NCBI GenBank assembly: GCA_021831685.1
Contig: JAKBMG010000042.1
Location: 1 to 33,683, forward strand
Direction of reading: 5' to 3'
Origin: Bacteroidota bacterium
Lineage (GTDB): Bacteria > Bacteroidota > Ignavibacteria > Ignavibacteriales > Ignavibacteriaceae
Length of the DNA: 33,683 nt
In this document: piece after piece, positions 1-6,898 of the stretch
How the letters are laid out: each line of letters begins with the position of its first letter
How positions within the stretch are numbered: the stretch's first letter is position 1
The notes under the pieces: model-generated
The model's database searches: none
The model's input: the letters and a program-made list of their open reading frames with translations, nothing else
Told to the model about the DNA's origin: nothing
Position numbers and translations under genes: made by a program

Positions 1-377
1 CTGTCTTTCAGTGTAACAGTAAAAGATGCCGGAAGAGGGTTAAAATCAAGAAGCCTTCTAAAATCTTCGCCGGTTTCTTTTATAAAATTTTGCGCAGCTT
101 CTTCTTTGTCGATGTATTTAATAGTGTTGATATATTTTCTTTTTGATAAACCAGTTCTCATTTGAGCGATTGAACTACCCGAGAGAGAATCTTTGAGGAA
201 AATATTTATATTAACATTTTTCTTAAGATCATTTTGCAATTGATTAGAAAGCTTGATTGAAAGTAAAGAAGCCGAAATAAGCAAAACAGAAATGCTTGTT
301 GAAATAAGCGATAAGAAAAAAGATGCTTTAGCTCTTCCGATAAGTTTGAATGATTCCTTGATCCAAAAATAAATCAT
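1..377 (-). CDS. ftsX: Cell division protein FtsX, N-terminal part (runs off the left edge)
   Basis: About 125 residues are visible, starting at the ATG at 377 (minus strand). The translation begins MIYFWIKESFKLIGRAKASF, followed by a hydrophobic segment at about residues 22-42 and an extracytoplasmic stretch containing KEEAAQNFIKETGEDF and LLDFNPLPASFTVTLKD. These are typical of the FtsX family, the membrane subunit of the FtsEX ABC-like complex that controls peptidoglycan hydrolases at the division septum. The rest of the protein, with the remaining three membrane helices, lies outside the window. The gene is last in a minus-strand run that starts at ybaB, 38 bp after the preceding lipoprotein gene, so it is probably co-transcribed with it. 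The family call is firm; function is inferred from homology. Confidence 0.85.
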   Translation of the reverse strand, partial: MIYFWIKESFKLIGRAKASFFLSLISTSISVLLISASLLSIKLSNQLQNDLKKNVNINIFLKDSLSGSSIAQMRTGLSKRKYINTIKYIDKEEAAQNFIKETGEDFRRLLDFNPLPASFTVTLKD

Positions 378-415
378 AATTACTCTTAATTTTTTATCGA
401 TACAAATTTACAATA

Positions 416-922
416 TTAAAAGTTTGATTCATCAACCCAATTAGTGATGAGCCATTTATTACTGGAGTTTTTTTTCAAAGACATATTTACCCTTCCGTTT
501 AAAGTTACAACGTCAGTGGGGCTAAAAGTAATTGTCAGATTAAAGCCTCTAATAATATTTGCGCTTGTAGAATCTTGAGTCGAAAGGACAATATTGTTCC
601 AGATTAAATTTAGATTTTGTGAATTTTGAAAAAGCCCGTACGTAGTTTTCATTTCTTCATCTCTTCCCCAGGAAACATCATATCCGTTATCATAGTCATG
701 GTAAGTAAAAACAAAATCCGGGCTTATTAGATCTCCATAAATGCTAGTATCTCTAAACGTATAAGCATACTGAAAATTTTGGAAAACACCGTCGACTGTT
801 GATTGGTCTGAAAGAGTTGAGGAAGGATTATTCGAACTTTCATCCAATGAAGGAGCAAAAGGATTTTTGCAGCCGAGAAATAATAGCGCAGCAAAAAAGA
901 TAAATGTAAAAAAAATTTTAAT
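416..922 (-). CDS. NTF2/SnoaL-like lipoprotein with probable ATT start
   Basis: The obvious start would be the TTG at 847, but the same frame stays open upstream to 922. It there encodes a clear lipoprotein signal peptide: a hydrophobic run ending LLFLGC, with the lipobox Cys followed by KNPFAPS. The only start that includes it is an ATT at 922-920, preceded by AAGGGAGG, because an in-frame TAA lies just upstream at 937-935. This gives 168 residues. The mature part, with YAYTFRDTSIYGDLISPDF, a WGRDEEM segment and C-terminal KWLITNWVDES, has the pattern of an NTF2-like (SnoaL-like) cone fold. It overlaps the end of the frameshifted upstream lipoprotein by 5 bp and resembles it in plan, so the two are probably tandem paralogues. 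No specific ligand or function is evident; it is probably anchored in an envelope membrane facing the periplasm. Confidence 0.65.
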   Translation of the reverse strand: MKIFFTFIFFAALLFLGCKNPFAPSLDESSNNPSSTLSDQSTVDGVFQNFQYAYTFRDTSIYGDLISPDFVFTYHDYDNGYDVSWGRDEEMKTTYGLFQNSQNLNLIWNNIVLSTQDSTSANIIRGFNLTITFSPTDVVTLNGRVNMSLKKNSSNKWLITNWVDESNF

Positions 923-1085
923 ACGTCCTCCCTTTTAGTTCACTCCAACTTGGTAAAGTACTATTTTTAGAATCCTGCCAATAATAAATTGTCCAAAGAG
1001 AACGCGAATCCCTAATCATGCTAAATTTCAGATCGCCTTGATAGTTAGGCGGAAAGTTTGGATCGCCGGTCGGTACATTTAGGAA
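918..1085 (-). pseudogene. Out-of-frame C-terminus of the lipoprotein at 1079-1489
   Basis: In the next minus-strand reading frame the sequence after the stop of the 136-residue lipoprotein stays open for 55 codons. It reads FLNVPTGDPNFPPNYQ, then GDLKFSMIRDSRSLWTIYYW, then QDSKNSTLPSWSELKGRTY and a TAA at 920-918. The W-x-I-x-x-W-x-D pattern near the end is the usual final strand of NTF2-like lipoproteins and matches the WLITNWVDES end of the neighbouring paralogue. One extra base near 1084-1090 would join the two pieces into a protein of about 190 residues whose stop overlaps the next gene's start. This is either a genuine frameshift mutation or a one-base sequence error. Confidence 0.75.
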
Positions 1086-1489
1086 TAGGAAGCTGTATAG
1101 AATAAACTATCGCCTTGCGGACTAGTTGAAGTATTAGAAAGAGTCAGGGAGATTTGCAAATTATCAGGAACTTTCAATATCATGTTATTAAAATATTGCT
1201 CCTCATTTTTTATACCCCAATTTTCCGAAAGTGCCGGGAACTGTGAAAGAGCACTGCTTGAAGCAGAAAACGTAAAAACTTTTTGAGAGTATGCCGGGTC
1301 TGCGAAACATGATAAGTAATTTTCCACATTTTTGTCAGCCAGACTGCTAACAAGATTTTGGATTAAAATATCGGGAGTAACAGCTTGCTGATAATTTGAG
1401 CGTGGTTGATTTGGCGGCGCAGCAGTTCTTGTAGTGAATAAATCACAGCCGCTAAGGAAGATTGCCAATATTAAAATATAAAACTTCAT
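1079..1489 (-). CDS. NTF2-like lipoprotein, truncated by a frameshift
   Basis: As written this is 136 residues, starting at the ATG at 1489 that overlaps the methyltransferase stop (ATGA). Residues 1-15 form a lipoprotein signal peptide ending FLSGC, so the mature protein is probably acylated at Cys15. A Pro/Gln/Asn-rich linker follows (about residues 22-36), then an NTF2-like helical start with NLVSSLADKNVENYLSCFAD. The frame stops abruptly after SLFYTASYS, in the middle of a beta-strand pattern, and the missing last 55 residues are present in the next frame down to 918. The gene therefore looks like a full-length lipoprotein of about 190 residues broken by a one-base deletion. The domain assignment is inferred from the pattern; the frameshift is seen directly. 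Confidence 0.7.
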   Translation of the reverse strand: MKFYILILAIFLSGCDLFTTRTAAPPNQPRSNYQQAVTPDILIQNLVSSLADKNVENYLSCFADPAYSQKVFTFSASSSALSQFPALSENWGIKNEEQYFNNMILKVPDNLQISLTLSNTSTSPQGDSLFYTASYS

Positions 1490-2220
1490 TTCTGAACAAT
1501 AATAATAATTCGTGGTGAAGTTTCTAAGTCAAAATTATTTCCATCAAAATCACCGAAAATTTTCCTTTCAGAAAAGCCTATAGAAGAAAGAGCATTGAGA
1601 AGTTCTTCTTTAGAATAGAGCCTTACTGATTCAGAATATCTTTTTTCGATGCCGTTTCTTTGAATCATAATTTTTTTAACAACCCTTTCACCTTCAATTG
1701 TTCTTTTTTGCACAATCGTTCGCTCGGAATTTTCATCAACTGAGACAGGAATTAAATTTTTTTCTACAAAGCTCTTGTTAAGAAAATCCATTACAAAATA
1801 GCCACCCGAATTAAGACAGTTAAATATGGTATAACAAACTTGAAAATTTTCATTATCTTTTTCAAAATAACCAAAACTTGAAAATAAATTAACGGCTAAA
1901 TCAAAATTCTCAGTAGGTTTATATTTTCTAAAGTCGCAATGCACAAAATTAACATTTAGATTTGCTTTGGCAGCATTATTCTTAGCAAAATCAATGAGAA
2001 ACTCGCTCAAGTCAACCGCAGTTACATCAAACCCTTTTTCTGCTAAAACAAGAGAATGTCTTCCGGCACCGCACCCCATATCAAGAACTTTTGCATTTGA
2101 ATTAATTTTTATACAGGAAAGGATCAGGTCGATTGATTTTCTTGCTTCGGCTTCGTCATGAGGCCGGTAGACAGAAAGGTAATCTTCAGAGTTAAACCAA
2201 TCGACGAACCATTCAGCCAT
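1486..2220 (-). CDS. Class I SAM-dependent methyltransferase
   Basis: This 244-residue protein carries the SAM-binding motif I as VLDMGCGAGRHS (about residues 45-56). An acidic motif II follows in VTAVDLS (about 66-72), then a motif around NFVHCDFRKY and the post-motif strand FDLAVNLFSSFGYF. This is the Methyltransf_25/11 type of Rossmann-fold methyltransferase, cytosolic by sequence with no signal peptide or membrane segment. Its substrate cannot be read from the sequence; the SFGYF segment is common in small-molecule methyltransferases. It overlaps recR by one base upstream (TGATG) and the lipoprotein gene downstream (ATGA), so it is translationally coupled in the ybaB-recR operon. The family is clear, the reaction unknown. 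Confidence 0.85.
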   Translation of the reverse strand: MAEWFVDWFNSEDYLSVYRPHDEAEARKSIDLILSCIKINSNAKVLDMGCGAGRHSLVLAEKGFDVTAVDLSEFLIDFAKNNAAKANLNVNFVHCDFRKYKPTENFDLAVNLFSSFGYFEKDNENFQVCYTIFNCLNSGGYFVMDFLNKSFVEKNLIPVSVDENSERTIVQKRTIEGERVVKKIMIQRNGIEKRYSESVRLYSKEELLNALSSIGFSERKIFGDFDGNNFDLETSPRIIIIVQK

Positions 2221-2816
2221 CAGAGTGAAATTCTGCCTAAAACAGCTCTACCGATTGTTGCCTCATCGGCAAACTCCAGGTCCCCGCCGATGGGCAACCC
2301 TCGTGCGATCCGTGTAATTTTAATTCCTAAAGGTTTAATAAGTTTTGCAAGATAAAGGGTAGTAGTTTCGCCTTCGGTATCTGGATTTAGGGCTAAAAGA
2401 ATTTCTTTAATTTCTTCATCCTCAAATCTTTTAAGTAAATCCTTTATCTTTAAGGAATCCGGTCCAATTCCGGTTAAAGGGGAAAGAACTCCGCCAAGGA
2501 CATGATAAACACCGTTAAATTCGTGAGTTTTTTCAATTGCGATGACATCACTTGCTTCTTCAACTACACAAATTAAAGAATGATCGCGTTTGGAACTTTT
2601 ACAAACTTCGCAAAGTTCCTCAGTAGCAAGGTTAAAGCATCTGGAACAAAAATGAATCTTCGTTTTTAGGTCTTTAATTGCATTTACAAGACTGTCAACA
2701 TCTTCTGTATTGCTTTTCAAAAGATGCAGAGCAAGCCTTTGCGCAGTTTTTTTCCCGATACTTGGAAGCTTGCTCAGCTCTTCAATTGCAATTAATAAAG
2801 GCTCCGCGATTTGCAA
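2220..2816 (-). CDS. recR: Recombination mediator protein RecR
   Basis: At 198 residues this is full length for RecR, which works with RecO (and RecF) to load RecA onto gapped DNA. It has the N-terminal helix-hairpin-helix (LPSIGKKTAQRLA, about residues 17-29), a four-cysteine zinc site (Cys57, Cys60, Cys69, Cys72) and a Toprim domain beginning CVVEEASDVIAIEKT (about 83-97). The Walker-B-like end of the Toprim region includes ALNPDTEGETTTLYL. The start is a TTG at 2816 with AGGA about 8 bp upstream; no in-frame ATG sits near. It lies one base after the ybaB stop, the classic ybaB-recR pairing found in many bacteria. No dnaX is visible upstream. Confidence 0.97.
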   Translation of the reverse strand: MQIAEPLLIAIEELSKLPSIGKKTAQRLALHLLKSNTEDVDSLVNAIKDLKTKIHFCSRCFNLATEELCEVCKSSKRDHSLICVVEEASDVIAIEKTHEFNGVYHVLGGVLSPLTGIGPDSLKIKDLLKRFEDEEIKEILLALNPDTEGETTTLYLAKLIKPLGIKITRIARGLPIGGDLEFADEATIGRAVLGRISL

Positions 2817-2817
2817 T

Positions 2818-3144
2818 TTATAATCCTGGAATATTTAAACCGGGAGGCAGCATACCTTTAGTGACTTTAGCCATTTCCTCTTCAGCCAACTTATTAGCCG
2901 ATTGAAGTGCTTTGTTAACAGCCGCTACAACCAAATCTTCTAAAATTTCTTTCTCAGCTGGGATTATGACTTGTGGGTCAATTTCAACAGATAATAATTC
3001 TTTATTACCATTTGCGGTAGCTTTAATCATTCCACCGCCGGCTTCTTCGCTTACCGTTAAATTTCCAAGTTGGCTTTGAACCTTTTGCATTTCTTCCTGC
3101 ATTTTCTGAACTTGCTTCAACATCCCCTGCATGCCACCTTTCAT
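2818..3144 (-). CDS. ybaB: Nucleoid-associated protein, YbaB/EbfC family
   Basis: This 108-residue protein matches the YbaB/EbfC family in length and pattern. It has a Met/Gln/Lys-rich N-terminal helix (MLKQVQKMQEEMQKVQSQL), then a conserved strand segment with GGGMIKATANGNKELLSVEI and the family's I-x-P-x-E region (IDPQVIIPAEKEILEDLV). The family forms dimers that bind DNA non-specifically and is co-encoded with recR. It is the first gene of a minus-strand operon that continues through recR and the methyltransferase to ftsX. The region upstream (3145-3303) is the divergent promoter region shared with the PurC-like operon. Confidence 0.95.
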   Translation of the reverse strand: MKGGMQGMLKQVQKMQEEMQKVQSQLGNLTVSEEAGGGMIKATANGNKELLSVEIDPQVIIPAEKEILEDLVVAAVNKALQSANKLAEEEMAKVTKGMLPPGLNIPGL

Positions 3145-3221
3145 TGTAAACTCCTATCTGGATTCTTTCCGAAAGTAAAATAAAATATTTTTTTAATTTT
3201 TCACAAATATAACATATATGA

Positions 3222-3249
3222 TTGACTTTTTATATCTATTTTTTATAAT
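3222..3249 (+). promoter_or_regulatory. Candidate sigma-70-type promoter for the PurC-like operon
   Basis: In the 159-bp divergent intergenic region there is TTGACT (3222-3227), a 16-bp spacer and TATAAT (3244-3249), reading towards the gene at 3304. The match to the general bacterial -35/-10 consensus is good, but Bacteroidota often use a different -33/-7 consensus and the region is very A+T-rich, so chance matches are easy. Confidence 0.4.
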
Positions 3250-3303
3250 TTCTCATTCATAATTTTTATTCAAGTTTAAAGTTTAACTTTTAACAGGAGA
3301 CTT

Positions 3304-3981
3304 ATGCAAGAAGAAATTGGAAAAAGGGAGATTCTTTTTGATGGTAATAACTATCAAATCCTTGAATACTCGGACTTTTTGCTAGTCAACGGCAATAAAA
3401 AGTTGAGGGTAAAAAAAATTGGTGAAAAATTTGCCTGGTTAAATTTATTTTTCCTTGATTTCTTGAAAGAGTACCACATCCCAGCAGCAATAGTAAAAAG
3501 CCATGAAAAAAACAGCCTTAAAGTTGTTAAACATGACAGATACCCATTTCATATTAAAATCTTAAATGTTATTGATAAAAGGACTTCCAAGATTTTTGCC
3601 AAAAAAGAAACTGAAATGCTTAACCTGCCGGTTTTTGAAATTCATTTTGGAGAAGGAAAAGACTCAGTTATTTCGGAGGGATATTTAATTAGCTTTGATT
3701 TATGTACGAACGAAGAATTAAAACATATTTATAGAATTTGCTCAAAAGTAAACGCTGTGCTAAAATCATTTTTCGAGCGTCGCGGATTTTTATTAGCTGA
3801 AGTGAATTGCTATTTTGGAAAATCTGAAGACAAAATTTTTCTTGTTGATGATTTTACATCACGAAGCATTAAATTCTTTTCAATGAATAAAGAGGATAGG
3901 TTAATTGATCCATTTAAGCTATCAACATCCGCAGAGATTAGGCATTACACAGACAAATTATTAAATATGACGAGTATTTAA
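3304..3981 (+). CDS. Degenerate SAICAR synthetase (PurC)-like protein
   Basis: This 225-residue protein aligns by eye along the whole length of PurC, the enzyme that joins aspartate to CAIR in purine synthesis. Matching blocks include the N-terminal G-K loop (here GKRE instead of GKAK), HIPAAIV against the usual GIPTH/Q region, the long helix with KVNAVLKSFFERRGFLLAEV, and VDDFTSRSIKFF against the DE-x-S-P-D-x-x-R block. Several residues normally conserved in PurC are changed: the VRN motif reads ILN, DFKLEFG reads AEVNCYFG, and the Pro-Asp and Arg of the last block are lost. It may therefore be an inactive or repurposed paralogue. ATG at 3304 follows CAGGAG at 3294-3299. It heads an operon, three bases before psd and upstream of purS and purQ. 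Annotators may simply call it purC or hypothetical. Confidence 0.65.
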   Translation: MQEEIGKREILFDGNNYQILEYSDFLLVNGNKKLRVKKIGEKFAWLNLFFLDFLKEYHIPAAIVKSHEKNSLKVVKHDRYPFHIKILNVIDKRTSKIFAKKETEMLNLPVFEIHFGEGKDSVISEGYLISFDLCTNEELKHIYRICSKVNAVLKSFFERRGFLLAEVNCYFGKSEDKIFLVDDFTSRSIKFFSMNKEDRLIDPFKLSTSAEIRHYTDKLLNMTSI

Positions 3982-3984
3982 AAG

Positions 3985-4641
3985 ATGTTTACTAAATATG
4001 GATATTCGACACTCGGCGCCATAGTAGGATTTTCTTTTTTACTTATTTCAATAAGTTTTCTTATTCATAATTCTTTTATAAAATTTTTTATTGTATTTTT
4101 ATCAATATTGCTTTTAGGTTTTTCTTTATACTTTTTTCGCGACCCGGATAGAAAAACACCGAAAAGGGATAACGTAATCATTTCCCCTGCAGACGGGAAA
4201 ATACTTTTGGTAAAGAATGTTTTTGACCACAAATTTATAAATGGTGAAGCAAAACAAATTTCTATTTTTATGTCTCCATTAAATGTTCATGTAAATAGAA
4301 TCCCGGTTGACGGGGAGGTTGTTTACATAAAATATTATTCCGGAAAATACTTAGCAGCTTTTGAAGACAAAGCTTCTGATGAAAATGAAAGAGCCGAGTT
4401 TGGTATTTCGACAAAACACGGTAGGATCTTATTTACCCAGGTTGCGGGATTTATTGCACGAAGAATCGTTTATAGTATTAAGACCGGCGAAAGTGTAAAA
4501 ATGGGAGAAAGATTTGGTATGATTAAATTTGGCAGCCGGGTTGATATCATAGCCCCCGCCTTTTGGGAAGCTAAGGTAATTCCCGGAGATAAAGTGAAAG
4601 CCGGAGAAACAATTTTATTTGAGCATACTTCAAATCAATGA
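3985..4641 (+). CDS. psd: Phosphatidylserine decarboxylase proenzyme
   Basis: The 218-residue product is the short form of Psd, which converts phosphatidylserine to phosphatidylethanolamine at the inner membrane. Two hydrophobic segments at about residues 9-29 and 31-51 anchor it. Conserved blocks follow: ISPADGKI (about 66-73), MSPLNVHVNR (96-105), and the self-cleavage site FGSR, where Gly183-Ser184 would be cut to form the pyruvoyl group on the new alpha chain. The C-terminal alpha chain continues VDIIAP. It lies three bases after the PurC-like gene and overlaps pssA by 4 bp (ATGA), so the two phospholipid enzymes acting in sequence are translationally coupled. Family assignment is firm. 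Confidence 0.96.
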   Translation: MFTKYGYSTLGAIVGFSFLLISISFLIHNSFIKFFIVFLSILLLGFSLYFFRDPDRKTPKRDNVIISPADGKILLVKNVFDHKFINGEAKQISIFMSPLNVHVNRIPVDGEVVYIKYYSGKYLAAFEDKASDENERAEFGISTKHGRILFTQVAGFIARRIVYSIKTGESVKMGERFGMIKFGSRVDIIAPAFWEAKVIPGDKVKAGETILFEHTSNQ

Positions 4642-5360
4642 AATCCCCAAGAAATACCCACTCCATTATTCCAAATCTTTTTACCGCAATGAATTTGTTT
4701 TGCGGTTATTACTCGATAATTAATACAAGCGAACAATCCTATATTTATGCATCATGGCTTATAATTATTGCAGCAGTTTTTGATGCTCTTGACGGTGTGG
4801 TAGCCCGCCTTACAAACTCAAGCAGCAAACTTGGTGTAGAGCTTGATTCTTTGGCCGATCTTCTAAGCTTTGGTGCGGCACCCGCTTTTTTAATTTTTAA
4901 GATTTTCCTATTTAATTATAATACGCTGGGAATTATAATTAGCTCTCTTTTAGTTCTTGCCGGGGGCTTCAGATTAGCAAGGTTTAATGTGCAGCTTGTC
5001 GGTTTCGATAAATCATTTTTCAAAGGATTACCTATTCCCTCCTCGGGAATAGCACTGGCTTCGTTCATTTTGATTTATTATGAACCACAGTTCGGTGGAT
5101 TTGCTGAACCTTATTCAAAGTTTATAATACCTATAGTCATACTACTTTCATTTTTAATGGTAAGCACAATTAAGTACGATACCCTTCCAAAGTTTACCTT
5201 TCAAGAAATCAGGAAAAAGCCTTACCACTTTGGATTCATCCTTATTTCCGTTATCCTTCTTGCCGTCACATCCGGAAAAGCTCTTTTCTTTATATTTGTT
5301 TTCATGATTCTATTTGGTATTTTTCGGCATATTTTTTACTTGTTTTCTAAGAAAAACTGA
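4638..5360 (+). CDS. pssA: CDP-diacylglycerol--serine O-phosphatidyltransferase
   Basis: This 240-residue, strongly hydrophobic protein carries the complete CDP-alcohol phosphatidyltransferase signature: Asp52-Gly53, Ala56-Arg57, Gly66, Asp70 and Asp74, in the spacing DG-x2-AR-x8-G-x3-D-x3-D. It makes phosphatidylserine from CDP-diacylglycerol and serine, the substrate for the Psd encoded just upstream. About six membrane helices are visible, and the N-terminal IPNLFTAMNLFCGYYSI segment is typical of the PssA subgroup rather than PgsA. It overlaps psd by 4 bp and is followed after 36 bp by purS. Together psd and pssA give the full route from CDP-diacylglycerol to phosphatidylethanolamine. Confidence 0.96.
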   Translation: MKSPRNTHSIIPNLFTAMNLFCGYYSIINTSEQSYIYASWLIIIAAVFDALDGVVARLTNSSSKLGVELDSLADLLSFGAAPAFLIFKIFLFNYNTLGIIISSLLVLAGGFRLARFNVQLVGFDKSFFKGLPIPSSGIALASFILIYYEPQFGGFAEPYSKFIIPIVILLSFLMVSTIKYDTLPKFTFQEIRKKPYHFGFILISVILLAVTSGKALFFIFVFMILFGIFRHIFYLFSKKN

Positions 5361-5396
5361 GCATATTTTTTAATTATTTTACGAATAGGAATTAAT

Positions 5397-5648
5397 TTGT
5401 TCAAAGCAAAAGTATTAGTTAAAAGAAGACCGTCCATTTTGGATCCGCAAGGAATGGCAGTTGAAAAAGGCGCCAAACATCTTGGATTCAATAATATTAA
5501 AGAAACAAGAATCGGCAAGTATGTGGAATTTATTGTTGACACAGAGATTAGATCTTCAGCAGAGAAAGAAGTAACCGAATATTGTGACAAACTCCTCATC
5601 AATCCAAATTTAGAAGATTATGAATATACTTTGGAAGAGATTTTATGA
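5397..5648 (+). CDS. purS: Phosphoribosylformylglycinamidine synthase subunit PurS
   Basis: At 83 residues this is the usual length for PurS, the small subunit that holds PurL and PurQ together in the three-part FGAM synthase (fourth step of purine synthesis). The sequence [20 protein letters not shown], then LGF and VEFIVDT, is characteristic. The start is the TTG at 5397, placed 7-8 bp after AGGA, and no usable ATG lies nearby. It overlaps purQ by 4 bp (ATGA), which fits the fixed stoichiometry of the complex. The third subunit, purL, is not in the window. Confidence 0.95.
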   Translation: MFKAKVLVKRRPSILDPQGMAVEKGAKHLGFNNIKETRIGKYVEFIVDTEIRSSAEKEVTEYCDKLLINPNLEDYEYTLEEIL

Positions 5649-6343
5649 AGCCGAAGTTCGGAGTAGTCGTTTTTCCAGGCTCTAATTGTGATCATGATGC
5701 ATATTATGCATTGAAAAAAATTCTCGGTCTTGATGTAACTTTTTTATGGCACAAAGATACTAATCTACAAGATTGTGATGTGATAGTATTACCTGGCGGA
5801 TTTTCTTACGGTGACTACCTGCGCACCGGTGCAATTGCCCGTTTCTCCCCTATTATGAATTCCGTAATTAATTTCTCCCAAAAAGGCGGTCACATAATAG
5901 GTATTTGCAATGGGTTTCAGATATTGCTTGAAGCACAATTGTTACCGGGCGTTTTGCTGAAAAATAAATCGCTTCAATTTGTATGCAAAGATGTTTATCT
6001 TTCAGTAGAAAATAATGAGACCTTTTTCACCAAAGGATTAGTTAAAAGTAAGCCTTTGAAAATTCCAATTGCTCACGGTGAAGGAAATTACTTTGCGGAT
6101 AGCGATACTTTGAAATCTTTAGTTAAGAATAATCAAATAGTATTTAAGTACACTTCAAGCGATGGAAAGTCCGATGATGAATCAAATCCAAACGGCTCTA
6201 TGATGAATATAGCCGGCATTGTGAACAAAGGAGGAAATATTTTAGGAATGATGCCGCATCCGGAAAGAGCCTGCAATCCTGTCTTAGGTAAGAACGACGG
6301 CAGTTTGGTATTAGGTGCAATTGTAAAAAATTTTATGAATTAA
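5645..6343 (+). CDS. purQ: Phosphoribosylformylglycinamidine synthase subunit PurQ (glutaminase)
   Basis: PurQ is the class I glutamine amidotransferase that supplies ammonia to PurL. The 232-residue product has the expected catalytic triad: Cys88 in GICNGFQ, and His205 and Glu207 in MPHPERA. It also has the family's N-terminal FPGSNCDHD and the oxyanion-strand segment [18 protein letters not shown]. Length is normal for a free-standing PurQ that partners a separate small PurL. It is coupled to purS by a 4-bp overlap and is followed 15 bp later by the first tatA gene. Confidence 0.97.
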   Translation: MKPKFGVVVFPGSNCDHDAYYALKKILGLDVTFLWHKDTNLQDCDVIVLPGGFSYGDYLRTGAIARFSPIMNSVINFSQKGGHIIGICNGFQILLEAQLLPGVLLKNKSLQFVCKDVYLSVENNETFFTKGLVKSKPLKIPIAHGEGNYFADSDTLKSLVKNNQIVFKYTSSDGKSDDESNPNGSMMNIAGIVNKGGNILGMMPHPERACNPVLGKNDGSLVLGAIVKNFMN

Positions 6344-6358
6344 CGATTAGGTGATAAA

Positions 6359-6553
6359 ATGTTTGATAATATTGGAACGGGCGAATTATTAATTATTTCT
6401 GTAGTTGTTTTACTTTTATTCGGTTCAAAAAAATTGCCTGAATTTGCTCAAGGTTTGGGGAAAGGAATTCGAGAATTTAAAAAATCTCTTAAAGACGTTG
6501 AAGATGAAATAAAGATTACGCCTGATAAAGAAGATAAGTCAGGTAAAAAATAG
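6359..6553 (+). CDS. tatA: Sec-independent protein translocase TatA (copy 1)
   Basis: This 64-residue protein has one N-terminal membrane helix (about residues 9-21), the FGSKKLPE hinge and an amphipathic helix [20 protein letters not shown], then a short charged tail. This is the standard TatA/TatE layout; TatA oligomers form the passage through which folded proteins leave the cytoplasm. The start ATG is preceded by TTAGGTGATAAA. A second, closely similar copy follows 58 bp downstream, and no tatC is in the window. TatA rather than TatB is preferred because of the FGSKK hinge and short tail. Confidence 0.93.
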   Translation: MFDNIGTGELLIISVVVLLLFGSKKLPEFAQGLGKGIREFKKSLKDVEDEIKITPDKEDKSGKK

Positions 6554-6611
6554 CAATTACGCTTTTATAATTATACAATTGGAAAAAGAATTTAAAAATA
6601 TAGGTGATTAA

Positions 6612-6815
6612 ATGTTTGAAGATTTAAGTTTCGGTAAGCTGTTAATTATTCTGTTAGTAGTGATGGTACTTTTCGGCTCAAAAAAAATCCCGGATCTTGC
6701 ACAAGGCCTGGGCAAAGGAATTCGGGAATTCAAGAAAGCATTAAAAGATGTTGATGAAGAGATAAAAACTCCTGCCTCTACTCCGGATAAAAAGCCCGAC
6801 GATAAGGAAGCTTAG
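6612..6815 (+). CDS. tatA: Sec-independent protein translocase TatA (copy 2)
   Basis: This 67-residue protein has the same layout as the copy just upstream: a membrane helix, the FGSKKIPD hinge, then [20 protein letters not shown] and a Pro/Lys/Asp-rich tail. The two share almost the whole hinge and amphipathic helix, and even the leader before the ATG is repeated (TAGGTGAT followed by AAATG), so the pair looks like a tandem duplication that included the ribosome binding site. Differences concentrate in the first helix and the tail, which leaves room for distinct roles such as a TatA/TatE-like split. That division of labour is inference. Confidence 0.93.
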   Translation: MFEDLSFGKLLIILLVVMVLFGSKKIPDLAQGLGKGIREFKKALKDVDEEIKTPASTPDKKPDDKEA

Positions 6816-6898
6816 TTGGTTCCCGGTGTTTTCAAATAATAGCTGTTGTTTTTTGAAGAAAGTTACTATCAATATCTATAACCAAATCGGTATTTTAT

